From the IMG/VR virus record IMGVR_UViG_3300023174_000159, positions 1 to 64,000 of that record: DNA of 64,000 bases. The stretch is one strand, 5' to 3'. The translations under genes were made by a program, and so were the position numbers. The number at the start of each line of letters is the position of its first letter. The stretch's first letter is position 1. This document shows, piece by piece, positions 40,635 to 48,908 of the stretch. Source of the stretch: a virus. Under the pieces are notes generated by a model. The model had not been told where the DNA came from. It did no database searches and saw only the letters and a list, made by a program, of their open reading frames with translations.

Positions 40635-41329
40635 AGAAACGATTTTCAATATGTATACCTGTGTGGGAACAGCACGGATTTGGTCTTCAGTATTTGAAAG
40701 ATCTAATTCATTCAATCCAAATCCAAACATTTCAGGATTGGGAGATTGTGATTTCTGATCATAGTAAAAATTTTAATATTTTTGATTTTTGTTTAGCGGA
40801 ATCGGAGAAAGATTATATATTACGATATTTCAAATATGAGGAAAAATATGGTAATGGTGTTTCAAATCTCAACAATGTTTTAAAAAAAGCCGAAGGTGAA
40901 ATTATCAAGATCATGTTTCAAGATGACTTCATGTTTGACCGAAGATGTTTGGAAAAATTTGATGAAGTATTCCAGTATAAAAATAATAAATGGGCTGTTT
41001 GTGGATGTAATCATACGAGAGATGGTGTGAATTTTGAGAAATTCATGGTTCCGTACTGGAATGATAAATTGTTGGAAGGTGTGAACACAATCAGTTCCCC
41101 ATCCGTTCTGGCATTTAGAAATGGAAACATTGAATTGTTTGATGAAAACTTGACAATGCTCATGGATGTGGCATACTATTACCGATTGGGAGAAAAATAC
41201 GGATTACCTATGGTGATTGAAGATTGTTTGGTGACGAATCGGTGTCATGAGAATCAAATTAGTAATAAGTATTCTGGAAATTTGGGAGAAGAGATAAGGT
41301 ATTGTAAGGAAAAATATGATAGTAACTGA
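40631..41329 (+). CDS. Family-2-type glycosyltransferase
   Basis: 232 residues. RFSICIPVWEQHGFGLQYLK, QDWEIVISDHSKN, GNGVSNLNNVLKKAEGEIIK and metal-type motif MFQDDFMFD, then SPSVLAFRNGN. Clearly a GT-A enzyme. G+C is visibly higher than in its neighbours, pointing to recent acquisition together with the next gene. Confidence 0.85.
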   Translation: MKKRFSICIPVWEQHGFGLQYLKDLIHSIQIQTFQDWEIVISDHSKNFNIFDFCLAESEKDYILRYFKYEEKYGNGVSNLNNVLKKAEGEIIKIMFQDDFMFDRRCLEKFDEVFQYKNNKWAVCGCNHTRDGVNFEKFMVPYWNDKLLEGVNTISSPSVLAFRNGNIELFDENLTMLMDVAYYYRLGEKYGLPMVIEDCLVTNRCHENQISNKYSGNLGEEIRYCKEKYDSN

Positions 41330-42206
41330 AATATATAATGGACAAGGATTAGGTAATCAACTCGCTTGTTATGTGACAACGCGAGTGGTTGCCAAAGATT
41401 TGGGATATGATTTTGGGATCATGAATCCGCACAAGTTCAAGTGTTTGGATTTCATGGATTTGGATTTTGGATTACCCGTTACGGGTGGTTCAGGGAGAGA
41501 AGGAGGGCCACCTGATACGCTTCCCGATGGTATCCAGCACTATTTCAAGGAAAGATGGTTGTATCTTCCCAATGGCTCCAATGTAACTATTGACGATCTC
41601 AATCTGGAACTGATCCAAGATAATACCAAAATTGATGGTATTTTTCAATCAGAAGATAGAATCATTCATCGCAAGAATGAGATTCGTCAATGGTTGAAGG
41701 TGAAACCAGAAAAAGATTGTTATGATTATTCTGATCCAAATATTTGCATCATTAATTATCGGGGGGGAGAATACGCCAGTGTTTCGGATTTTCATTTAAA
41801 TGGAAAGTATTGGGAGTATGCGATTAAAAAGATGCAGACGATAAATATAAATTTCCGATTTGTAGTAATCACGGATGATGTTGAACGGGCAAGCGCACAA
41901 TTTCCAGATTTTGAAGTGAAACATTTTGATATTGGCAAGGATTTCTCAATCATCAAAAACGCCCACTATTTGATTCTGTCGAATTCTAGCTTCCCATATT
42001 TTGCCACTCTTCTGAGTGACACCGTAAAATATATACTAGCTCCAAAATATTGGGGTAGGCACAACATCTCTGATGGTTATTGGGCATGTGGCTACAACAT
42101 TTTCAGGGATCATGTCTATATTGATAGGGGAGGATCATTGTTTGGATATGATGAATGTGTTGAGGAATTTGAAAAATACAAAAAAAGAACAGGAATTTAT
42201 GGGTAA
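41316..42206 (+). CDS. GT11-like fucosyltransferase
   Basis: 296 residues. NGQGLGNQLACYVTTRVVAK and ICIINYRGGEYA correspond to the GGLGNQ and HxRRGDY sites of GT11 and related GDP-fucose enzymes, and LILSNSSFPYFATLLS to the C-terminal motif. More distant from the family than the gene at 39122. Lies in the most G+C-rich stretch of the island (up to about 55% near 41.5 kb). Confidence 0.75.
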   Translation: MIVTEIYNGQGLGNQLACYVTTRVVAKDLGYDFGIMNPHKFKCLDFMDLDFGLPVTGGSGREGGPPDTLPDGIQHYFKERWLYLPNGSNVTIDDLNLELIQDNTKIDGIFQSEDRIIHRKNEIRQWLKVKPEKDCYDYSDPNICIINYRGGEYASVSDFHLNGKYWEYAIKKMQTININFRFVVITDDVERASAQFPDFEVKHFDIGKDFSIIKNAHYLILSNSSFPYFATLLSDTVKYILAPKYWGRHNISDGYWACGYNIFRDHVYIDRGGSLFGYDECVEEFEKYKKRTGIYG

Positions 42207-43101
42207 AGTATTAGTCACTGGGGGGCATGGATTGGTGGGATCTATATTAGAAGCTGATGTTAAAGTCGGTAGAGAATTTGACTTGAGAATACCCGAAGAA
42301 TCAAATAGGTTGATCGAAACTTATAAACCAACACATGTTATACATTGCGCGGCTAAAGTTGGCGGGATAGGTGGTAATATATCAGCTATGGGAGAATATT
42401 TCTACGATAATTTGATGATCAATACTAACATTATTGAATCGTGTAGATTAAATAATGTCGAAAAATTGGTAGTGTTTCTATCTACATGTATATTCCCAGC
42501 AGACGTTGAATATCCATTAACAGAAGATAAGATTCATTTAGGACCACCACATGAAACTAATTATGGATATGGTTATTCTAAAAGAATGGCAGAGGTGCAA
42601 ATTAGATCGTATAATCAACAATATGGCACGAAATATTTTGCCGTTATACCATGTAATATGTATGGACTTAATGATAATTATAATTTAGAAAATACTCATG
42701 TCATACCAGCTTTGATACATAAGGTTTATTTAGCTAAAATAAATAATACCAATTTACATGTTTGGGGAAGTGGTAATCCTTTGAGAGAATTTATTTATGC
42801 CAAAGACGTTGCAAATATAATAAAATTATTGATGGATAAATATAATAGAACATCTCCGATTATATTATCAACTTCTAACGAAGTTTCTATTAGAGAAGTT
42901 GTAGAAATGATATGCGATATTATGGATTTTAAAAATAAAGTAATATTTGACACATCTAAACCCGATGGGCAATTCAAGAAACCATCTGATAATTCATATT
43001 TAAAATCTATAATCGGAGATTACGAATTTACGACATTACGAGTTGGTTTGGAAGAAACCATAAAGCATTTTATTAAAAACTACAATACAATTAGATTATG
43101 A
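42199..43101 (+). CDS. fcl: GDP-L-fucose synthase
   Basis: 300 residues from the ATG at 42199, which overlaps the preceding stop by eight bases. Short-chain dehydrogenase fold: VLVTGGHGLVGS (NADP site), CAAKVGGIGGN, Ser in LSTCIFP, and the catalytic Tyr/Lys in GYGYSKRMAE. HVWGSGNPLREFIYAKDVA is diagnostic for GDP-fucose synthases. Converts GDP-4-keto-6-deoxymannose to GDP-fucose. No GDP-mannose dehydratase is in the window, so the precursor comes from the host or another phage gene. Confidence 0.9.
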   Translation: MGKVLVTGGHGLVGSILEADVKVGREFDLRIPEESNRLIETYKPTHVIHCAAKVGGIGGNISAMGEYFYDNLMINTNIIESCRLNNVEKLVVFLSTCIFPADVEYPLTEDKIHLGPPHETNYGYGYSKRMAEVQIRSYNQQYGTKYFAVIPCNMYGLNDNYNLENTHVIPALIHKVYLAKINNTNLHVWGSGNPLREFIYAKDVANIIKLLMDKYNRTSPIILSTSNEVSIREVVEMICDIMDFKNKVIFDTSKPDGQFKKPSDNSYLKSIIGDYEFTTLRVGLEETIKHFIKNYNTIRL

Positions 43102-44312
43102 AAGAATTATTCACATTAGGCGAGCTACACGTTTCAGATTTTTTAATCGATGGGGAGAAATCTAGAGGTGGAAAGGTAGAATTAAAAATGATGCTAGATG
43201 AAGAGACTGGTGCGGTTAGATTGCAAGAACAAACGCCGCTGGGTGATATGTTTGGTAAATATTGGTATCGTTCGGGTATAAATCATACAATGAAGAGAGA
43301 GTTAGAGGGAATCGTAAACTCTATACATGATGTCACAAAACTTGAAGAAAATGATATGTGGGTTGATATCGCATGTAATGATGGAACATTGCTCAGTTAT
43401 CTACCTAAAAATTTAATTAGGATTGGTATCGATCCAGTAGATGATTCATATAAACAAGAATCTGAAAAACACGCGGATTTGATTATACAAGATTACTTCA
43501 ATGCATCATTGCTCAAGAAAAGTAAATTCGGTCATTTGAAAGCTAAAGTTGTAACCACAATCGCAATGTTTTACGATTTGGAAAATCCAATACCATTCAT
43601 TAAAGATGTTTATGATATAATAGAGGATGACGGTCTATGGGTGTTACAGATGAGTTACACCCCATTAATGATTGAGCAATTAGCTTTCGATAATATATGC
43701 CATGAACATATGTATTACTACTCACTGTTTAATATTAAGAATATTTTAGAGAAAAATGGATTTCAAGTAGTGGACTGTCAATTAAACGATGTTAATGGGG
43801 GGTCTTTTAGGGTTTACGTGATGAAGGATAATGCTAACTTAAAAACTTTTGGAACTCAACCGTATAGAGATGTCGCCAGATATAGAGTCAATTCTATATT
43901 AGCTTATGAGAAATCTTTAGAGTTAGATAAGGTTGAAATTTGGATTGAATTTTTTAAACGTATAAATGAGTTGAAAGTGAAAACCGTTTCGTTCATTTTG
44001 GAACAAAAATCCAAGGGTAAGGTTATATGGGGGTATGGTGCATCCACTAAGGGTAATACCTTACTACAATATTTTGGACTTGATAATACAATGATCGATG
44101 GAATCGCTGAAAGAAATCCTGACAAATGGGGATTACATACTGTTGGAACTAATATTCCCATATATTCTGAAGAAGAAATGAGAAAAGCGAACCCAGATTT
44201 TTTATTGGTATTACCTTGGCATTTCATAAATGAATTTGTTGAAAGAGAAAAAGAATTTCTCAACAAAGGTGGTAAATTTATCGTACCGTGTCCGAAATTT
44301 GAAATAATTTAA
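43098..44312 (+). CDS. Sugar C-methyltransferase-like SAM enzyme
   Basis: 404 residues. SAM-binding core at MWVDIACNDGTLLSYLP, then TTIAMFYDLENPIPFIKDV and VLQMSYTPLMIEQ, followed by the C-terminal domain with IWGYGASTKGNTLLQYFGL and FLLVLPWHF. This order matches the NovU/TylC3-type C-methyltransferases of deoxysugars. The N-terminal zinc cysteines usual in the family are missing; only LGELHVSDFL resembles it. Acts presumably on a nucleotide-linked sugar made in the same island. Confidence 0.78.
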   Translation: MKELFTLGELHVSDFLIDGEKSRGGKVELKMMLDEETGAVRLQEQTPLGDMFGKYWYRSGINHTMKRELEGIVNSIHDVTKLEENDMWVDIACNDGTLLSYLPKNLIRIGIDPVDDSYKQESEKHADLIIQDYFNASLLKKSKFGHLKAKVVTTIAMFYDLENPIPFIKDVYDIIEDDGLWVLQMSYTPLMIEQLAFDNICHEHMYYYSLFNIKNILEKNGFQVVDCQLNDVNGGSFRVYVMKDNANLKTFGTQPYRDVARYRVNSILAYEKSLELDKVEIWIEFFKRINELKVKTVSFILEQKSKGKVIWGYGASTKGNTLLQYFGLDNTMIDGIAERNPDKWGLHTVGTNIPIYSEEEMRKANPDFLLVLPWHFINEFVEREKEFLNKGGKFIVPCPKFEII

Positions 44313-44313
44313 A

Positions 44314-45051
44314 ATGAATAAAAAAATTAAAATCAGTGTGTTATTACCAACACGAGGTAGATTTGCGGCGTTTAAAAATTCTGTGGAATCACTATTGGAT
44401 ACTTGCAATAATGTGAATAATTTTGAGATATTACTTGCAATGGATAATGATGATATAGATACCGTTCGTGATACGGAAGAATACATTAAATCTAAAGATA
44501 ATATACAGATGTTTTTATGTGAGAGGCATCATTATTTAAATCTCAATAATTATTATAATGAATTGTCTGAAAAATCAATTGGCGATTCTTTATTTTTGTG
44601 GAATGATGATGCTATTATGGAGAGTGGTGGGTGGGATGATATCCTAATTAAAGAACATGAGAAATTTTGTGTGATAAGTCCTAAAGTTAGTAATATGCAA
44701 CATTACTGGAATACGCAGGGAGTATTATTTCCCATAATACCTCGGAAGTGGTTCGACTTAACAGGTAGATTGTCATATGTCCAAGCAGCCGATTCATGGA
44801 TCGACATCTTGAGTAAAAGATTGGGATTATTGCATAATGTTGGAGAGATTAGTATATATCATGATAGACATGATATAACTGGTAATAATCATGATAATAC
44901 CTACACAGAAGGAAGATCGGGGGTTGCAGTATCCAAAAAAGGATGGGCAGAAGAAATAGAAAAAGATTATGAAAAGTTAAACACATATATAGAAACATTG
45001 GATCAAGACTTCACATCAACGTGGGGAAGAAATATTAACTATGCAAAATGA
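44314..45051 (+). CDS. Family-2-type glycosyltransferase
   Basis: 245 residues. IKISVLLPTRGRFAAFKNSV, FEILLAMDNDDIDT and metal motif LFLWNDDAIMESG; DNTYTEGRSGVAVSKKGW near the end. GT-A fold. Its stop overlaps the next start (ATGA). Acceptor unknown. Confidence 0.82.
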   Translation: MNKKIKISVLLPTRGRFAAFKNSVESLLDTCNNVNNFEILLAMDNDDIDTVRDTEEYIKSKDNIQMFLCERHHYLNLNNYYNELSEKSIGDSLFLWNDDAIMESGGWDDILIKEHEKFCVISPKVSNMQHYWNTQGVLFPIIPRKWFDLTGRLSYVQAADSWIDILSKRLGLLHNVGEISIYHDRHDITGNNHDNTYTEGRSGVAVSKKGWAEEIEKDYEKLNTYIETLDQDFTSTWGRNINYAK

Positions 45052-45842
45052 TTTACGATATTTTTAGCTTTAACAACGAACTCGACATGTTGGAATTGAG
45101 ATTGAATATTCTCGATCCATACGTGGATAAATTTGTATTGGTGGAAGCGGACAAGACTTTCAGTGGTGTTGATAAGCCGTTGTATTACGAAGAGAATAAG
45201 GAACGCTTTGAGAAATTCCACGATAAGATTATCCATTACAAGGTTTTAGATTCTCCGACATCGTTTGATGATCCAAATTGCGATCAGGAGATTCTACAGA
45301 TGGCTCTAAATAGTAGCAATGTTGATAGGGGGCATATTTGTTGGTTGGTTGAATTCTTTCAAAAGGAAAGTATAAAAAAAGCATTGGTGGATTTAAATGA
45401 TAACGATATTTGTTGGGTTTCAGATGTTGATGAAATTTGGAATTATGGTTTAAAATTTGATATAAATGATGTTGATATTTATAAACCAAAAATTAATAAT
45501 TGTTATATAGAATATCTTAATATTAAAACAAATGAAAACTGGACATATTTTACTGGTCCTATCGTAACTAGATGGAAAAATATCAAAAATGAATGTTTAA
45601 ATCATATAAGGACACAAAACAAAATGAACCATATTTATAAATTTATTGATAATGGAGGATGGCATTTCAATGCTTTGGGTGGAGTTCAAAAAAAGATAAA
45701 TGATTTTCAACATCCTGTATATCATACTCAGTATATGGAATATAGAAAAAATGGTTGGAGGGTTGATGAGGAGGGATTGCCTGAATATGTAATAAATCAT
45801 CGTGATGAATTGAAAAAAAAGAATTTTATTTATGAAACCTGA
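45048..45842 (+). CDS. GT17-type N-acetylglucosaminyltransferase
   Basis: 264 residues. MIYDIFSFNNELDMLELRLN, DKFVLVEADKTFSG, QKESIKKALVDLNDNDICWV with SDVDEIW, and GGWHFNALGG match family 17 (beta-1,4-GlcNAc transferases). Base composition changes sharply inside the gene near 45360, from about 43% to about 15-25% G+C, suggesting a recombinant gene. Confidence 0.85.
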   Translation: MIYDIFSFNNELDMLELRLNILDPYVDKFVLVEADKTFSGVDKPLYYEENKERFEKFHDKIIHYKVLDSPTSFDDPNCDQEILQMALNSSNVDRGHICWLVEFFQKESIKKALVDLNDNDICWVSDVDEIWNYGLKFDINDVDIYKPKINNCYIEYLNIKTNENWTYFTGPIVTRWKNIKNECLNHIRTQNKMNHIYKFIDNGGWHFNALGGVQKKINDFQHPVYHTQYMEYRKNGWRVDEEGLPEYVINHRDELKKKNFIYET

Positions 45843-46641
45843 ATTATACGGTACTGTAACCGACAATACTCATTTAGATGAGATAGATTTTAAATGTAGA
45901 GTAGTCATAGAACCATCAACCGACTATTTTAACTACCATTTAATAAATGATAGATTGAAATATGAAAAATTAATATTGTTACATGGTCTGGAACCACCAC
46001 CCATAAATTATATTAAAAATGAAATATTAAACAATTACCAATTATTTGATCATATATATTCATATGATGATGAAATTGTAGCAATCTGTAATAATGCTAA
46101 ATCCTTTGCATTTGGTTCTTGTTGGGTATTAATGAACGAACAACTAGAACGAATTGAAAAAAAATCTGAATATAAAGATGTCTTTAATATAAAAGATAAA
46201 AAATTTAAAATTTCTTTTATAAAGTCTGGGAAAAATCAATTAGAAGGTCATAAATTAAGACATATAGTGGATTTATCAGGGTTTGAAGGGGAGATATTTA
46301 TTCCTCATAATCATATACCATCAAAAATACCATTATTTACCGATTCAATGTTTCATGTATGTATCGAAAATTCACGATATAATAATTATTTCACTGAAAA
46401 GCTAATTGATTGTTTGATCAGCAAAACAATTCCAATATATTGGGGATGTCCAAATATATCAAAATACTTTAATACTGAAGGGATGTTTATTGTTAATAAC
46501 ATCGAAGAAATGAATCAAGTGATAAAGAATTTATCAGTAAAAGATTATTATGATAAATTAAATGCAGTATTAGAAAATTTCAAACTTTGCAAAGAATATG
46601 CCTTTTTTTGGGACAGGTTGAATGAATATATTTTAAAATAA
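45832..46641 (+). CDS. GT10-like fucosyltransferase
   Basis: 269 residues. FHVCIENSRYNNYFTEKLID followed by KTIPIYWGCPNISKYF is the donor-site signature of alpha-1,3/4 fucosyltransferases (FENS...YFTEK...VPVYWG). The N-terminal half is divergent. Third candidate fucosyltransferase in this island. Confidence 0.8.
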   Translation: MKPELYGTVTDNTHLDEIDFKCRVVIEPSTDYFNYHLINDRLKYEKLILLHGLEPPPINYIKNEILNNYQLFDHIYSYDDEIVAICNNAKSFAFGSCWVLMNEQLERIEKKSEYKDVFNIKDKKFKISFIKSGKNQLEGHKLRHIVDLSGFEGEIFIPHNHIPSKIPLFTDSMFHVCIENSRYNNYFTEKLIDCLISKTIPIYWGCPNISKYFNTEGMFIVNNIEEMNQVIKNLSVKDYYDKLNAVLENFKLCKEYAFFWDRLNEYILK

Positions 46642-46644
46642 ATT

Positions 46645-46686
46645 ATGAATAGAACAGAAATTATTATGAATAGAGCAGAAATTATT
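46645..46686 (+). repeat. 21-bp tandem duplication of a gene start
   Basis: Two copies of ATGAATAGA(A/G)CAGAAATTATT, differing at one base, at the 5' end of the methyltransferase gene. Confidence 0.9.
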
Positions 46687-47256
46687 AATGAATTGATTAA
46701 CAAATACGGATACACATCCTATTTAGAAATAGGGATCAATAATCCAAATGTTGATAGGAGTTGGGAAAAAATAAAAGTTGATATTAAACATGGTATTGAT
46801 CCAAATTTTGAAACTACATATCAGATGACATCTGATGAATTTTTTTCAAATCATGTAAATCAAAATTATGATATTATTTTCGTAGATGGGTTGCACGTAT
46901 TTGAACAAGTATATAAAGATATTAAGAATTCATTAAAATATTTAAATAATAGTGGTACTATTATAGTGCATGATTGTAATCCTTTAAATGAAATTGTTCA
47001 AAGACCAGAACGTGTTTCCGATGTTTGGAATGGTGATGTTTGGAAAGCAATCGTTAAGCTTCGTATGGAAGAAATTGATCTAACTATTCATACAGTTGAC
47101 ACGGATGAAGGATGCGCTATTATTCGTCGTGGAAGTCAAGTTCTGCTTCCTGTCTCTCCTGAAGAAAACCCATATGATTATTCATTTCTGGAAAGACGAA
47201 GGGTAGAATCTTTGAATTTAATCAGTGTTGAAGATTTTAAAAAAATATATTTATAA
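46645..47256 (+). CDS. SAM-dependent methyltransferase
   Basis: 203 residues. SYLEIGINNPN (SAM loop), KHGIDPNFETTYQMTSDEFF, YDIIFVDGLHVFEQVYKDIK and GTIIVHDCNP fit the class I methyltransferase family often found with glycosyltransferases. The first 14 codons are a tandem duplication (MNRTEII, MNRAEII), so there are two in-frame ATG starts 21 bases apart. Confidence 0.75.
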   Translation: MNRTEIIMNRAEIINELINKYGYTSYLEIGINNPNVDRSWEKIKVDIKHGIDPNFETTYQMTSDEFFSNHVNQNYDIIFVDGLHVFEQVYKDIKNSLKYLNNSGTIIVHDCNPLNEIVQRPERVSDVWNGDVWKAIVKLRMEEIDLTIHTVDTDEGCAIIRRGSQVLLPVSPEENPYDYSFLERRRVESLNLISVEDFKKIYL

Positions 47257-47264
47257 ACAACATA

Positions 47265-47612
47265 ATGTTCAAAGCAATAAATCATATATTATTTGAAAAT
47301 TCTTCTAAAGAAATAGATTCAGAATCTTTAGAAGAGTTTGTTCCTTATATGGTAACAAGATATTTTTCTTTTTATGATGATGGAAAATATATAGATTATA
47401 TTAATTCTACAATTAATAAATATCATGGAATTTTTAAATCAACGGAAGAGGAATATAAATTCTATGAAAATATAATTCCTAAATTAAAAAAGAAAAAGAT
47501 CAATTATATTAAAAAAATTAAAAAAGATAAAAATAAAGAAACTCCAAAAAAAGTTATTCCTGATTTTTATTCAAAAAAAGAATGGGAAAACTTGACATCC
47601 AAAGATATATAA
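47265..47612 (+). CDS. Putative clamp-loader small subunit, gp62-like
   Basis: 115 residues, shorter than T4 gp62 (187). FVPYMVTRYFSFYDDGKYID and YINSTINKYH resemble the start of phage clamp-loader A subunits (a conserved PF(I/M)VNR-type segment, then a mobile helix), followed by FYENIIPKLKKKKINYIKKI and a lysine-rich tail. The large subunit gp44 is not in this window. Moderate similarity, so treat as probable. Confidence 0.5.
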   Translation: MFKAINHILFENSSKEIDSESLEEFVPYMVTRYFSFYDDGKYIDYINSTINKYHGIFKSTEEEYKFYENIIPKLKKKKINYIKKIKKDKNKETPKKVIPDFYSKKEWENLTSKDI

Positions 47613-47624
47613 TTAAATTTATAT

Positions 47625-48047
47625 ATGTCAGTTTCAATAGATGCCTTATTTCCACAACGATCACACATTGATCTTTCAGATAAAATGTTGCCCACTGATT
47701 TTGGGCTAGATAATTTCATGTTATCTAATTTATTTGATGATGTTATATTAATTGAGTATTGCGATATACAGGGAGGTGATGGTGGATCTGAATATATTTT
47801 AAGAGGAGGAATTGCAATTCCCGTTAACCAAATCCATAATGCTTGGAGAAAAGGAAAAGTTATCCTGAATGGACCCAGAGTTCAATACACTAAAGTTGGA
47901 GATATTGTTGTATTCCCAAATAATATGGGAATACCAATTACCAATTTAGAAATTGAAGATCATGGTAAAATTAAAAACGGATTGTTTATTAATGAACAGC
48001 GAATTTTTGGAATTTGTAAAGTTAATAGTAAAATAGACAGTAAATAA
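47625..48047 (+). CDS. GroES-like co-chaperonin (gp31-like)
   Basis: 140 residues. A beta-barrel layout like GroES: DDVILIEYCD, then a Gly-rich loop YILRGGIAIPVNQ in the place of the mobile loop that contacts GroEL, then KGKVILNGPRVQYTKVGDIV with VVFPNNMGIP and a final strand NEQRIFGICKV. T4 gp31 substitutes for GroES in folding the capsid protein. The match is by strand pattern and the GDIVVF signature. A host-chaperonin adaptor is the likely role. Confidence 0.6.
   Translation: MSVSIDALFPQRSHIDLSDKMLPTDFGLDNFMLSNLFDDVILIEYCDIQGGDGGSEYILRGGIAIPVNQIHNAWRKGKVILNGPRVQYTKVGDIVVFPNNMGIPITNLEIEDHGKIKNGLFINEQRIFGICKVNSKIDSK
48041..48046 (+). promoter_or_regulatory. Late promoter box TAAATA
   Basis: GTAAATA, six bases, then the ATG at 48053; overlaps the preceding stop codon. 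Confidence 0.6.
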
Positions 48048-48052
48048 TTTAG

Positions 48053-48541
48053 ATGGATCTTCCTAAATTATCTGATATTATCAAATCAGCTGCTGAATTT
48101 TTTAGAAATATAAAAAATTCGGTTTTAGGCAATATTAATAATCGCACTAGGAGAAAAATTGGTAGATCTGAATTAAAAAGTTTATTAAATTCAAATGTTT
48201 GTGAAATTATATTTTTAAGAAGAACTCCAGAAAGAGCACCAGTTCCGCCAAGAGCACAATGGAGAAGAATGTTATGCACCAACAGTATTCAAATTTTAAA
48301 CAGTACCAATGGAAAAATATCTTTAAATTTTAGATTTCCAAGAAGTCCAAGAAGAATAGATGAAGTTAAGCACAACATAGTCGTGGTTTGGGATATTATA
48401 ATGCAAGATTATAGAAATGTAAGTATGGAAAATTGCTATCTAATTCAAACAATCCCAGGAAACGATTCATTTTGGAAATATTATAATCAAGTTTTATATA
48501 CTATGACTCCAGCTCAAAAAATTAATTTTATGGATACTTAA
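48053..48541 (+). CDS. SH3-type beta-barrel protein
   Basis: 162 residues. After a basic helical N-terminus the core has ELKSLLNSNVCEIIFLRRTP, WRRMLCTNSIQILNST, and NIVVVWDIIMQDYRNVSMEN, a pattern seen in small phage proteins annotated as SH3 beta-barrel fold (VWD...WR motif). Function unknown; possibly nucleic-acid or protein binding. Confidence 0.5.
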   Translation: MDLPKLSDIIKSAAEFFRNIKNSVLGNINNRTRRKIGRSELKSLLNSNVCEIIFLRRTPERAPVPPRAQWRRMLCTNSIQILNSTNGKISLNFRFPRSPRRIDEVKHNIVVVWDIIMQDYRNVSMENCYLIQTIPGNDSFWKYYNQVLYTMTPAQKINFMDT

Positions 48542-48542
48542 A

Positions 48543-48869
48543 ATGAACAACATTGAACAACAATTAAAAAAATGTATTTTAAAAAATGTCAATTTTGTTA
48601 TTGATGATAAATCTGTGCGTTCTGGAAAAATTAAAGTTTTTAATATCAAACAATTTTTTATAAGATTTAAAATCTTAACAGGTGACATAGAAAAAGAATA
48701 TGAACTTCCATATCCTTATAAATTAATAGAAACTAATAATGGATTTATATTTGATTATTGTTTGAGTGCTTTTTGCCCACCATCAAATGAAAATTATTAT
48801 AAAATGTTACTTTGTGATAAAAGCAACGCATCTAAAATATACAACAATTATCTGTTTATGAAATTTTGA
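48543..48869 (+). CDS. Hypothetical protein
   Basis: 108 residues, one base after the preceding stop. Lys/Asn-rich, mixed alpha/beta (IKVFNIKQFFIRFKIL). No motif recognised. Confidence 0.5.
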   Translation: MNNIEQQLKKCILKNVNFVIDDKSVRSGKIKVFNIKQFFIRFKILTGDIEKEYELPYPYKLIETNNGFIFDYCLSAFCPPSNENYYKMLLCDKSNASKIYNNYLFMKF

Positions 48870-48873
48870 TCAA

Positions 48874-48901
48874 TTGACATTTGAATTTTTTGAAGTAGTC
48901 T
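48874..48901 (+). promoter_or_regulatory. Early sigma70-type promoter
   Basis: TTGACA, 16 bases, TAGTCT, seven bases, ATG at 48909. Confidence 0.65.
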
Positions 48902-48908
48902 GTTTAAA

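Noticed and set aside
42073-42198. Longer N-terminus for GDP-fucose synthase
   Set aside because: The NADP-binding motif begins right after ATG 42199, and the extension lies inside the preceding glycosyltransferase gene.
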